A stretch of DNA of 36,360 nucleotides. It comes from CAYQLK01 sp964426075. Its GTDB lineage: Bacteria; Patescibacteriota; Microgenomatia; CAYQLK01. The notes under the pieces are model-generated. The model saw only the letters and a list, made by a program, of their open reading frames with translations, was not told where the DNA came from and made no database searches. Shown here piece after piece: positions 17,466 through 24,474 of the stretch; the first letter of the stretch is position 1, and every line of letters starts with the position of its first letter. The stretch spans positions 1 to 36,360 of the forward strand of contig CAYROP010000007.1 in the NCBI GenBank assembly GCA_964426075.1. Direction: 5' to 3'. A program made the translations under genes and the position numbers.

Positions 17466-18677
17466 TTATTCTTTTCTAACCTCGATATCTTTGGGGGTGA
17501 TGGTGCGTAGTATTATTTCTTTTGCAGTTTGAACACTGCCTAGGTAACCGGCCCAAACTTGATTGGATTGACCGAATCCTTTGAGTCTAGTCGATGCGGT
17601 ATCGGAGAATTCTCCTTGGTTGTTTTTGTTCCAAAAATCACCTGGACCAAATAGTCGTAAACTACCAGACTTTTTACGTGCTAATGATTTCCATACAGAA
17701 TCAACATAAGGGATGCGAGAGGAGAGAAGTGAGCCGTTTTTGGTGTATTGGACTGAATCAGCTGCTGTACCTGAGGCGTTATAAAGAATGATGTACTCTT
17801 CGCCTGGACCTTCACGACCTTCTGGTTTGGCTGGTTCGGGATTAAAGTCTATGGATTCTTTGATTGCATCTTGTTGAAGTGTGACTTGTTGAAGTAATTG
17901 GGATAATGCAGCAAGTCTGGCAACTGAAGGAACGCCTAGTAATAAGTCTCTACCAGGAACACAGGTTTCTGATTCATCATCACTGTTTGAGGTTGAAGAA
18001 ATACAGCCTCTTGATGTCCAGTTTGTAACCAGGGGGAATTTTGCCCAATATCTGCCCCATGTTTCTGACCAAACTTTGGCTGTTACTCCTCCTTCAAGTC
18101 CTGGTGGAAGAGGTTTGCCCCAAGCGTCGTACAAATCTTTGACTGTGCGGTAATGTTGTCCGCAGTAGTCGCCGTATTCGGCAGTAGCTTCTTCAAGTTT
18201 GGTAGTGCCGGATTTTGATAATTGATAGACAGTCTCAATATATGTTTGTCGAAGTTTATCAATATTATTTTTGGGCAAGATTTTAATTAATGGGCCATTA
18301 AAGTTGTTAAGTTCGTTGTTATTAAATCTAGAAATATCTGCCTTGCGGTGTGAGTCGGTTTGAAATTTGCCCTCTAAATAGTTAGCCATTGATCTGGCAA
18401 AAGGTAAAACAGGTTTGTTGACTACAGCTGAAACACCGGAAGCATTAACGACAGCTCTTGATGGTTGGTATTCGTTTTCGGTTTTGCCTTCAAGCTCGTT
18501 CCAAGTAGGAGTAGTATAGGTTGGGTTGCTACCATTAGGTGGTTCTGGTTGATTACAAATTTTTGGTAGAACATACTGGGCGTGAGTGTATGGAGCAAAT
18601 AGAGAAATTAAAATTGATAGTAAAAGAAATGAAGGGATATTAAAAGTGATTTTTTTGACTAGGGCAAGTTTTTTCAT
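17466..18677 (-). CDS. Secreted hypothetical protein of the T4SS-like locus
   Basis: This 403-residue protein has a clear signal peptide (MKKLALVKKITFNIPSFLLLSILISLFAPYTHAQ, cleavage near residue 34). The mature part is soluble-looking with few Cys, rich in Trp and Tyr (WSETWGRYWAKFPLVTNW), and has no motif I recognise. It lies 9 bp downstream of a pilin-like gene and 52 bp upstream of the VirB6-like gene, so it is probably co-transcribed. A surface-exposed or periplasm-like structural role in the apparatus is plausible. It could equally be an adhesin or a minor pilus component. Confidence 0.75.
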   Translation of the reverse strand: MKKLALVKKITFNIPSFLLLSILISLFAPYTHAQYVLPKICNQPEPPNGSNPTYTTPTWNELEGKTENEYQPSRAVVNASGVSAVVNKPVLPFARSMANYLEGKFQTDSHRKADISRFNNNELNNFNGPLIKILPKNNIDKLRQTYIETVYQLSKSGTTKLEEATAEYGDYCGQHYRTVKDLYDAWGKPLPPGLEGGVTAKVWSETWGRYWAKFPLVTNWTSRGCISSTSNSDDESETCVPGRDLLLGVPSVARLAALSQLLQQVTLQQDAIKESIDFNPEPAKPEGREGPGEEYIILYNASGTAADSVQYTKNGSLLSSRIPYVDSVWKSLARKKSGSLRLFGPGDFWNKNNQGEFSDTASTRLKGFGQSNQVWAGYLGSVQTAKEIILRTITPKDIEVRKE

Positions 18678-18686
18678 TGAGCAAAC

Positions 18687-19088
18687 TTAACTACACTGCG
18701 TACCTTCAGGTGTGTAGTTGAGTAAATCGATACCTGTAACAAGCTCAAGAGATTTGAAGATTGCATAAATAAGTATGAGAACAACCACACCTATTAATGC
18801 TGTCATTATTGCACTTCTGGCAGAGGATGCTCCTTGAGGGTTGCCGAATGAAAATATGTATTTATAACCAGCATAAATAAGCATTGCAAAAAATCCAATT
18901 CCAGCTGCAGGAGCGATTATTTTGATAGCTTTGGCTACGATGTCTATTAGATCGCAAAGTTGGGATGGTTCTGTACTCTCATCGATAATTGGACCACCAC
19001 CTCCGCCTGCTGCTGCAAACACCCCCTGATTAAGTACTAAAAATAAAATTAAATAAAATAAGGAAATTGCGAGAGATTTTTTGTTCAT
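18687..19088 (-). CDS. VirB2/TrbC-like two-helix pilin-like protein (copy 6 of the array)
   Basis: This is a 133-residue protein with a signal peptide (MNKKSLAISLFYLILFLVLNQ..VFA, then a Gly-rich mature start) and two membrane helices (about 55-77 and 95-117). Between the helices is the family motif YKYIFSFGNPQGASSARSAI, equivalent to S-x-G-[DNE]-P-x-x-x-A/S-x-A in the sister genes. It is separated from the other five copies by a 118-bp spacer holding a long stem-loop. An extended -10 (TGG-TATTAT, 19110-19105 on the minus strand) suggests it also has its own promoter. Confidence 0.85.
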   Translation of the reverse strand: MNKKSLAISLFYLILFLVLNQGVFAAAGGGGGPIIDESTEPSQLCDLIDIVAKAIKIIAPAAGIGFFAMLIYAGYKYIFSFGNPQGASSARSAIMTALIGVVVLILIYAIFKSLELVTGIDLLNYTPEGTQCS

Positions 19089-19137
19089 GACACTAGTTAA
19101 TTAAATAATACCAGTAAATCAAATTTTAAACCCTAAC

Positions 19138-19180
19138 AATATCGACCTGAAGAAGTATAAATACTTTCCAGGTCGATATT
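19138..19180. repeat. Long stem-loop between pilin-like genes
   Basis: A perfect 12-bp inverted repeat, AATATCGACCTG (19138-19149) and CAGGTCGATATT (19169-19180), encloses an inner hairpin, AAGTAT-AA-ATACTT (19153-19166), so almost the whole 43 nt can fold. There is no T-tract on either side. It lies 26 bp downstream of the pilin-like gene ending at 19207 and upstream of the last copy. It may be an RNA processing or stability element, a factor-dependent terminator, or a protein-binding site. Confidence 0.75.
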
Positions 19181-19206
19181 TAAAGAGACACTGTTTCCAA
19201 TCTTTA

Positions 19207-19581
19207 CTAAAGTGTTGGAATAGTGAAGTTGTCTCCGGTAATAATGCTGACTCCAAGAATGGTTTGGACAAGCATAATTAAGGCTAAGGCCAAAACTACA
19301 ACCACCAACCCAACGAGTGCGTGAATTACTTGACTTCTGGCGGCTGCGACTTTTCCTGGGTCACCACTGGAAAGAATCCATTTGATACCACCGATTAATA
19401 GCCAGATAAAAGCAATAAGGAATGCAGCGAAAATGATCATTTGAATCACGAAGCTTAAGATCGCTCCTGGTTCTGAAACATTAACATTGTATGGATTAAG
19501 TTGAACCTCGTCTGCAAATGCGGCTGTAGAACTAGCGATAGTTCCGACAACTGAGGATGATACGGCAATTAACTTTTTTAT
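19207..19581 (-). CDS. VirB2/TrbC-like pilin-like protein (copy 5), probable ATA start
   Basis: The conventional start would be GTG at 19449 (80 residues), but the same frame is open up to a TGA just above 19587. Translated, it encodes a good signal peptide (KKLIAVSSSVVGTIASS, then TAAFADEV), which the sister proteins also have. The only codon in the right place is ATA at 19581-19579. It lies 6 nt downstream of AGGGGGTGA (19596-19588), a nearly perfect anti-Shine-Dalgarno complement. From there the protein is 124 residues with two helices (about 41-66 and 85-108) around the motif WILSSGDPGKVAAARSQVI. Either ATA is used as start or the base is a sequencing error or mutation of ATG. Confidence 0.8.
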   Translation of the reverse strand: MKKLIAVSSSVVGTIASSTAAFADEVQLNPYNVNVSEPGAILSFVIQMIIFAAFLIAFIWLLIGGIKWILSSGDPGKVAAARSQVIHALVGLVVVVLALALIMLVQTILGVSIITGDNFTIPTL

Positions 19582-19587
19582 AACGAC

Positions 19588-19599
19588 TCACCCCCTTTC
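19588..19599 (-). promoter_or_regulatory. Strong Shine-Dalgarno deciding a non-canonical ATA start
   Basis: Minus-strand GAAAGGGGGTGA ends 6 nt before the ATA at 19581. AGGGGGTGA differs from AGGAGGTGA at one position, which still wobble-pairs with 16S rRNA. The other start sites in this locus have no comparable site, so its position is informative. Confidence 0.7.
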
Positions 19600-19606
19600 A
19601 AGGTTT

Positions 19607-20053
19607 TTAGAACGGAAGTTCTGGACTAGTAATAGAGCCTGCGTCTAGGCTGAATATGTTTTCAACAAGAGTCAAAATCGAGAAGGCCAAAATAATTACA
19701 ATCAGACCAATTATTGCGTAGGTGATTTTTTTCTGTGCAGCGGCAGTTTTTGACGGTTCGCCATTACTGGTAATATAGCTAATACCGGCAAGTAATAGCC
19801 AGATAAAGGCTGCGATAAAACCTACGAACATGAGGATTTTTATTCCGAAGGTAATAATTTTTCCAACATCTGAAGCTTCAGTGGGGATTCCGGCTGGAGG
19901 ACAAATTTCACCGAGTGGATTTTGGTCAGTACCTTGTGATCCGGTTGAACAGGCGGCAATAACATTAGCAGCTGAAATTGCAAGCATAATTAATATTCCA
20001 GGAAAGACAAAAATTGTTTGTTTAAGTGTGGATTTTATAGGTGTGAGCGACAT
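19607..20053 (-). CDS. VirB2/TrbC-like pilin-like protein (copy 4)
   Basis: This is a 148-residue protein with an N-terminal hydrophobic signal (TIFVFPGILIMLAISAANVIAA), a short Cys-containing mature start (ACSTGSQGTDQNPLGEICPP) and two membrane helices (about 66-90 and 108-132). The family motif ISYITSNGEPSKTAAAQKKI lies between the helices. The two Cys could form a disulphide. It begins 1 nt after the stop of copy 3, so the pair is translationally coupled. VirB2/TrbC pilins are small proteins with a signal and two helices that polymerise into the T4SS pilus. The family assignment here is by topology and motif. Confidence 0.87.
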   Translation of the reverse strand: MSLTPIKSTLKQTIFVFPGILIMLAISAANVIAACSTGSQGTDQNPLGEICPPAGIPTEASDVGKIITFGIKILMFVGFIAAFIWLLLAGISYITSNGEPSKTAAAQKKITYAIIGLIVIILAFSILTLVENIFSLDAGSITSPELPF

Positions 20054-20054
20054 T

Positions 20055-20399
20055 TTATAGGTTGGGATTGTTAATAAATAGTGCCTGTACTGTATACATT
20101 ATCACAAAAGTTAGAATCAAAAGGACCATGCCGATGACTGCATAAGTAATTAAGCTTTTGGCGGCTGCAGTTTTGTTGGGATCACCACCTGAGGTGATAA
20201 ACTTGATACCGCCGAGGATTAAAAATATAACAGTAAAAATTGCGCCCAGCCCAAAAATAATTGAAAGGAAAACAGTGCCAATATCGCCAACTGATTGAAA
20301 ATTTTCAGCCGGTTGGAACTCTTCGTTGATATCAAGTCCGGTTAAAGAAATGAATCCTAGTAATGGTAATAAGTTGTTGGCAATTTTTTTAGGTGACAT
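20055..20399 (-). CDS. VirB2/TrbC-like pilin-like protein (copy 3)
   Basis: 114 residues from the ATG at 20399, which overlaps the upstream stop by 11 nt. A TTG at 20426 would add nine residues but weakens the signal peptide, so I prefer the ATG. The N-terminal segment KKIANNLLPLLGFISLTGLD may be a weak signal. Two membrane helices (about 44-66 and 84-107) flank the family motif IKFITSGGDPNKTAAAKSLI. It is in one transcription unit with copies 1, 2 and 4. Confidence 0.85.
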   Translation of the reverse strand: MSPKKIANNLLPLLGFISLTGLDINEEFQPAENFQSVGDIGTVFLSIIFGLGAIFTVIFLILGGIKFITSGGDPNKTAAAKSLITYAVIGMVLLILTFVIMYTVQALFINNPNL

Positions 20400-20721
20400 A
20401 AACGTTAAGAATTGATTGTGAAACAAAGGCGGTAATTGCCCAGGCGAGGCTAATGATAACTAGTCCAATGACGGAGTTGATAATCATAGATTTTCCGCCG
20501 GCAACGCTAGCTGGGTTACCACCACTAATAATTATCCGAAAGGCACCAATTGCAATTAAAATAATTGAGACTAGAAATGCGAATGGAAAGATAAAATAGA
20601 CCATCGCATTACTGATAATTCCTCCAATTGAGCTGGCAGAACCGGTCTGGAATTCAGTGACTGGATTGCCAACCCCGGATTCTCCTAGTCTGATTGCAAT
20701 ATTTTTGGTTTCGTTTAGCAT
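20389..20721 (-). CDS. VirB2/TrbC-like pilin-like protein (copy 2)
   Basis: This is a 110-residue protein without an obvious cleaved signal peptide; the N-terminus is polar (MLNETKNIAIRLGESG). Two membrane helices (about 39-62 and 80-105) surround the family motif FRIIISGGNPASVAGGKSMI. Its ATG overlaps the stop of copy 1 in TAATG, and its own end overlaps copy 3. The lack of a signal sets it apart from the other copies and may mean it is an inner-membrane subunit rather than a pilin. Confidence 0.85.
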   Translation of the reverse strand: MLNETKNIAIRLGESGVGNPVTEFQTGSASSIGGIISNAMVYFIFPFAFLVSIILIAIGAFRIIISGGNPASVAGGKSMIINSVIGLVIISLAWAITAFVSQSILNVYVT

Positions 20722-21296
20722 TATGGTGCGTAGATATCTGAGGTGGCTTCTATGCCTGGAAGGTTAAGAATATTGGCGCCGATTATTTCAAGGATGGTAA
20801 CTGCAAATACAATAAATAATAGTCCAGAGATAGCTGAAATTATCATTTCTCTACCGGAGTTAATACCGCTTGGATTACCAGCTGAAGTGACAATTTTTAC
20901 AGCTCCGAAGCCCGCAAGAATAAATGCTACGACAGCGGCAATAGATATTGAAACAGTTAAGATTGTGGTGACGGTTTGCCCGCCACTGTCTCCAACATCG
21001 AACTCTAAAACACCTCCGATATTGCAGGTTGGATCACAAGGAATTGTATTGTTCCATCCTGGTGTTCCATCGGAACCTTTAGCTAGATCTTCTAAGCATT
21101 GCTCTACTGTGGGGTATAGAGTAACTCCAATATGGTCACTGAGGTCGTTAGCAAGAAGACAGCGATCGCCATCTATAACCCAATAGGTAGGCTGGGCGTT
21201 GGCAATATTTACGGGCTGGATAAATGCAAAGAAGTAATTAAGTATTAGAAACAGTGCTAGTGTAAAAAATTTTGCGACGAGTTTGTTTTTGGGCAT
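20721..21296 (-). CDS. VirB2/TrbC-like pilin-like protein with extended Cys-containing ectodomain (copy 1)
   Basis: This 191-residue protein is the longest of the six. It has a signal peptide (KLVAKFFTLALFLILNYFFAF..), a polar domain of about 75 residues with four Cys (DGDRCLLAN, VEQCLEDL, TIPCDPTCN) and then the two-helix module with the motif VKIVTSAGNPSGINSGREMI. It is the first gene of the array, divergent from the SpoIID gene with only 18 bp between the start codons, so the two promoters overlap the opposite genes. The extra disulphide-capable domain suggests a tip or adaptor role. This is inference. Confidence 0.85.
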   Translation of the reverse strand: MPKNKLVAKFFTLALFLILNYFFAFIQPVNIANAQPTYWVIDGDRCLLANDLSDHIGVTLYPTVEQCLEDLAKGSDGTPGWNNTIPCDPTCNIGGVLEFDVGDSGGQTVTTILTVSISIAAVVAFILAGFGAVKIVTSAGNPSGINSGREMIISAISGLLFIVFAVTILEIIGANILNLPGIEATSDIYAP

Positions 21297-21302
21297 AGAA
21301 GG

Positions 21303-21308
21303 TATAAT
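21303..21308 (+). promoter_or_regulatory. -10 element (TATAAT) of the SpoIID-domain gene, leaderless spacing
   Basis: The perfect TATAAT ends 6 nt before the ATG at 21315, so transcription would start at or next to the start codon. No convincing -35 is seen. Confidence 0.6.
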
Positions 21309-21314
21309 CTAACA

Positions 21315-23045
21315 ATGACAAAGTTGCCTGCCTATCGTCAAGTTTTATCCCACTATTTGAGGCTATTACTAATAAGTCTTGTTGTTGTGGTGCAAATTAT
21401 CACCTTATCGGTTGGTAATAATGCTATTGCACTGGACCTTAATAATAGTGATGAGATTGCAAAAGAAATTGAGAAATTGAGTAAGGATCTCAAGGCAAGT
21501 CAAGATGCGACAATACCACTCGAGCAAAAGTTAAAAAGTTTAACAGGGCAGATTACTTCGATTCAGACAAAAATAAATAAATACACAAGTGATATTAATT
21601 TGGCAGAAAAACAGATCAAGCAGAAAGAGGCTGATTTGGAGAAACAAAAAGCAATTTTAGCTGCAACTGTAAGAAGCTACTATATTCGTACTTTTGTTGA
21701 TACGCCACTTTTGACACTACTATCTTCAGATAGTGCGACAGATGTGACTAGAGAGTTAACTTTTCGTAGTAAAACAACAGATAGGGATAAGAATCTAATA
21801 ATGACGATAACGGCTGATATTACTGGACTGAAACAAGACAAGGAAGATTTGGCTAAAGAAAAAACCAAACTGGCTGGACTACAGACATCTTTGAATAAAG
21901 AAGCTGATTTTTATAAAAAAGAAGTAACAGGAGCAAAACAGTACCAGAGTAATTTGTCCAATCAGATTGCTTCATTAACAGCAAGACAAAACGAAATTAT
22001 TGCCAGTAAAAGCGGAACTTTTACAACTGGTGTGGGGGATGTGCCACTTGCTGACGATCCAAATGCGAGTGTTAATTTTAGCCCCGAATTTTCTAAAGCG
22101 TTTGCAGCTTTTTCTTTTGGAGCTTACACACATAGAAAAGGTATGAGCCAATATGGAGCAAAAGGTAGAGCAGATTCTGGACAGAATTTTAAGACAATTC
22201 TTTCCAAATATTACGGTAAAGAGCCTAGTGGTAAAGACACAGGTGGAAACATTAAAGTTGCAGGACAGGGAGAAATTGATTTTGAAACAAAATATTTATA
22301 TGGAATTGCTGAAATGCCTTCGTCTTTTCCAGAAGAAGCTTTAAAAGCACAAGCGGTGGCTGCTCGTTCATATGCATATCGATACAAAAAAGATGGACTT
22401 GAAATATGTACGACTGAAGCTTGTCAGGTGTTTAATAAATCAAAATCAGATAATCCGCCAGATAAATGGAAAAAAGCTGTTGATGACACAAAAGGACAAG
22501 TCATTGAGGATGTTGTTACATACTATTCGTCGACAACAGGTGGATATTCGACGACTTCTGGTTGGGACACTAGTTGTGGATCTAAAGATTGTTGGACAGG
22601 GGAAGCTTTTGAGAAAAAAGCAAATAGCCCTTGGTTTTATAAAGCTTGGTATACCGAAGGATATTCAATTAGTTCGGATAAGTGTGGAAGAAGTCATCCA
22701 TGGTTAAATAACGAAGAATTCTCAGATATTTTGAATGGATATTTACTAATTAATAATAACCATCCTGACGCAGGCCGAGTAACACCGGTGTCATCTTGTT
22801 GGGGTGGATCGCCAATGTCTATGTCGGAACTAAGAGATAAGGCGGGTCAATATGGTGGAGCGTTTACTTCGGTTTCTGCAGTTTCTGTTAGTTATTCGAA
22901 TGATGGATCAACGGCAAATGTAATTATTTCCAGTAATAGAGGAACTGACACAATATCTGGGTCGAAGTTTAAGGAAGCATTTAATTTGAGGGCGCCGGGC
23001 TGGATTTCAGTTAAATCCCCCTTATTCAATATTGAAGTTAAATAG
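21315..23045 (+). CDS. Secreted SpoIID/LytB-domain protein with N-terminal coiled coil
   Basis: This is a 576-residue protein. A signal or anchor helix (about 14-32, LRLLLISLVVVVQIITLSVG) leads into a coiled coil (about 45-215, with KDLKASQDATIPLEQKLKSL, PcsB/EnvC-like). The C-terminal half is a SpoIID/LytB domain: FSFGAYTHRKGMSQYGAKG, YLYGIAEMPSSFPEEALKAQAVAARSYA, TKGQVIEDVVTYYSSTTGGYS. SpoIID proteins are lytic transglycosylases acting on peptidoglycan, and LytB-like ones modify or activate amidases. Here the enzyme would act on the wall outside the membrane. It starts 18 bp from the pilin-like array and could help the secretion apparatus or cell division. Several Cys pairs in the SpoIID domain suggest disulphides. 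Confidence 0.9.
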   Translation: MTKLPAYRQVLSHYLRLLLISLVVVVQIITLSVGNNAIALDLNNSDEIAKEIEKLSKDLKASQDATIPLEQKLKSLTGQITSIQTKINKYTSDINLAEKQIKQKEADLEKQKAILAATVRSYYIRTFVDTPLLTLLSSDSATDVTRELTFRSKTTDRDKNLIMTITADITGLKQDKEDLAKEKTKLAGLQTSLNKEADFYKKEVTGAKQYQSNLSNQIASLTARQNEIIASKSGTFTTGVGDVPLADDPNASVNFSPEFSKAFAAFSFGAYTHRKGMSQYGAKGRADSGQNFKTILSKYYGKEPSGKDTGGNIKVAGQGEIDFETKYLYGIAEMPSSFPEEALKAQAVAARSYAYRYKKDGLEICTTEACQVFNKSKSDNPPDKWKKAVDDTKGQVIEDVVTYYSSTTGGYSTTSGWDTSCGSKDCWTGEAFEKKANSPWFYKAWYTEGYSISSDKCGRSHPWLNNEEFSDILNGYLLINNNHPDAGRVTPVSSCWGGSPMSMSELRDKAGQYGGAFTSVSAVSVSYSNDGSTANVIISSNRGTDTISGSKFKEAFNLRAPGWISVKSPLFNIEVK

Positions 23046-23089
23046 TTTGGTGCGTAATTATCTTGATTTGGGGTAGAATTATCTCAATA

Positions 23090-23656
23090 ATGTTTAATTC
23101 TTATTTTGAAAATCCTTCAGGAATATCTTTTGAAGGGCAAGAACCGGGGGAAAAAGTCATACTTTTTTTACGTCAACATTTCGTAGTTTTGATTAGTTGG
23201 TTTGTGGTGGTGTTTTTAATGTCTTTGGTCCCGTTTGTGTTCTTTGGGCTGGTTTCTTTTTTTGAGGTGGATATTACGACTGTTGTTTCTGGACCATATT
23301 GGATAGTTGCAACCTTATTATGGTTTTTGATCACTTTTGGGGTTTTGTTTGAAAAACTAGTAAGTTGGTTTAACAACACCTATATTTTGACCAACGAGAG
23401 AATAATTGATGTAGATTTTCATAATTTGTTATCAAAAAAGGTTTCTTATGCGCACCTAGATAATATTGAGGATGTTTCTCAGGCGGTAGGTGGAATTGCA
23501 AGACTGTTTTTTGACTATGGACATGTGCATATTCAAACCGCAGCAGAACAAAGAGAGTTTGACTTTCACTCTGTTCCACAACCAGCCAAAGTATCTTTGG
23601 CTATTCAAAAAGAGGCAAGACTTGAAAAAGCTGAACCAGAGGGGGTTATTCAATAA
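23090..23656 (+). CDS. Membrane protein with bacterial PH (bPH2/YdbS-like) domain
   Basis: 188 residues from the ATG at 23090. A TTG at 23063 could add nine residues but lies upstream of the probable -10 (TAGAAT, 23074-23079), so I prefer the ATG with a very short leader. Two membrane helices (about 34-62 and 70-95) are followed by a bPH-like domain starting NNTYILTNERIIDVDFHNLLSKKVSYAHLDNIEDV and ending in HIQTAAEQREFDFHSVPQP. In this family the typical order is NTRYIITNKRVI..., then an 'i..i' strand. The function of these domains is poorly known. It is 3 bp from the next small gene. Confidence 0.85.
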   Translation: MFNSYFENPSGISFEGQEPGEKVILFLRQHFVVLISWFVVVFLMSLVPFVFFGLVSFFEVDITTVVSGPYWIVATLLWFLITFGVLFEKLVSWFNNTYILTNERIIDVDFHNLLSKKVSYAHLDNIEDVSQAVGGIARLFFDYGHVHIQTAAEQREFDFHSVPQPAKVSLAIQKEARLEKAEPEGVIQ

Positions 23657-23659
23657 TTT

Positions 23660-23899
23660 ATGGACATATTTTTTAGTGGAGGATTATTTAGTTTTGAGAC
23701 CTTGTTTAAGGCGTTTTTGGTTTTGGGGGCAGTTTTTTATTTAGTTTTTTCTTTACTTGTACTTAAACAAGTTAATGTGACAAATAGAACTGTGCAGAAT
23801 AACGAAGGTGGAACATTTAAGTTTATTTCGATCTTAAATATTGGAGCTTCGGCGGCTGTACTACTGCTTATTCTTGGCCTTATTTTTACTGGGGCTTAG
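23660..23899 (+). CDS. Small two-helix membrane protein
   Basis: This 79-residue protein has two hydrophobic helices (about 12-34 and 53-77) separated by a polar loop (KQVNVTNRTVQNNEGGTFK). Similar short two-helix proteins are common in CPR genomes (possibly DUF5657-type). No function can be inferred. It begins 3 bp after the PH-domain gene and is likely co-transcribed with it. The tmRNA promoter follows directly. Confidence 0.75.
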   Translation: MDIFFSGGLFSFETLFKAFLVLGAVFYLVFSLLVLKQVNVTNRTVQNNEGGTFKFISILNIGASAAVLLLILGLIFTGA

Positions 23900-23920
23900 C
23901 CTTATTTTCGACCTGTAACA

Positions 23921-23949
23921 TTGAGTATTGTGCCTAATTGTGGTATAAT
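23921..23949 (+). promoter_or_regulatory. tmRNA promoter
   Basis: TTGAGT (23921-23926) - 17 bp - TATAAT (23944-23949), with an extended TGG before the -10. The mature tmRNA 5' end is 11 nt downstream. Confidence 0.8.
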
Positions 23950-23959
23950 GCTGTCTATT

Positions 23960-24413
23960 GGGGATGTATTGCCTCGACGAAATAGCTCGTTAAAAACTGC
24001 AAGCCGAGTGATTCTAAATAACTCGCAAAATATTTTTAGAAAAAATAACTGTCAGCAAAATTTCTGACAAAGTAAACGGTTCTCTTGCAGGATTGTTTGC
24101 TCCTCGTCCGTCTGCTTACGCTTTTGCCTAAGTTAGGCCGATAAGGACTTTAAATGGTTTTTCTCCAACGGAACTATTTAGGGTACAACTTAGTTGGAGT
24201 CAAAGCGCTCATTTGCTAATTATCGAGTATGCGGAAAGATATTATTAATATCTCCTTAAAAAAGATATTTATAATTTAAATTAGATAGTTTTGATCCTTA
24301 ACTTGTTAGTGAGATTTAGGGATCAGAATGATTTTTATAAACACTAACTACGCTTGTAGAAGTTTTTGTCGGAATATTATCGGACGCGGGTTCATAGCCC
24401 GCCATCTCCACCA
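23960..24413 (+). ncRNA. ssrA: Transfer-messenger RNA (tmRNA)
   Basis: This 454-nt one-piece tmRNA frees stalled ribosomes with SmpB. The 5' end GGGGATG pairs with CATCTCC just before the encoded ACCA 3' end. The T-arm GCGGGTTCATAGCCCGC and the 5' TGCCTCGACGAA segment are typical. The tag frame is probably 24072-24131. After a possible resume codon GTA it reads NGSLAGLFAPRPSAYAFA and then TAA. The tag ends in AYAFA rather than the common ALAA, but is still a hydrophobic degradation signal. smpB lies about 3 kb away at 27101-27538. The exact resume codon is an estimate. Confidence 0.95.
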
Positions 24414-24439
24414 AATTTAGTAATAAACTAAAACAAAAG

Positions 24440-24463
24440 AGCTGCCTAATTGGCAGTTTTTTT
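24440..24463 (+). terminator. Intrinsic terminator of tmRNA
   Basis: CTGCC (24442-24446) and GGCAG (24452-24456) form a hairpin, extendable outwards, followed by seven Ts. Confidence 0.85.
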
Positions 24464-24474
24464 GTGTAATTTTT

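Noticed and set aside
19207..19449. 80-residue version of pilin-like copy 5 from GTG
   Set aside because: It removes the signal peptide and leaves a near-perfect Shine-Dalgarno without a gene; the longer ATA-start form fits better.
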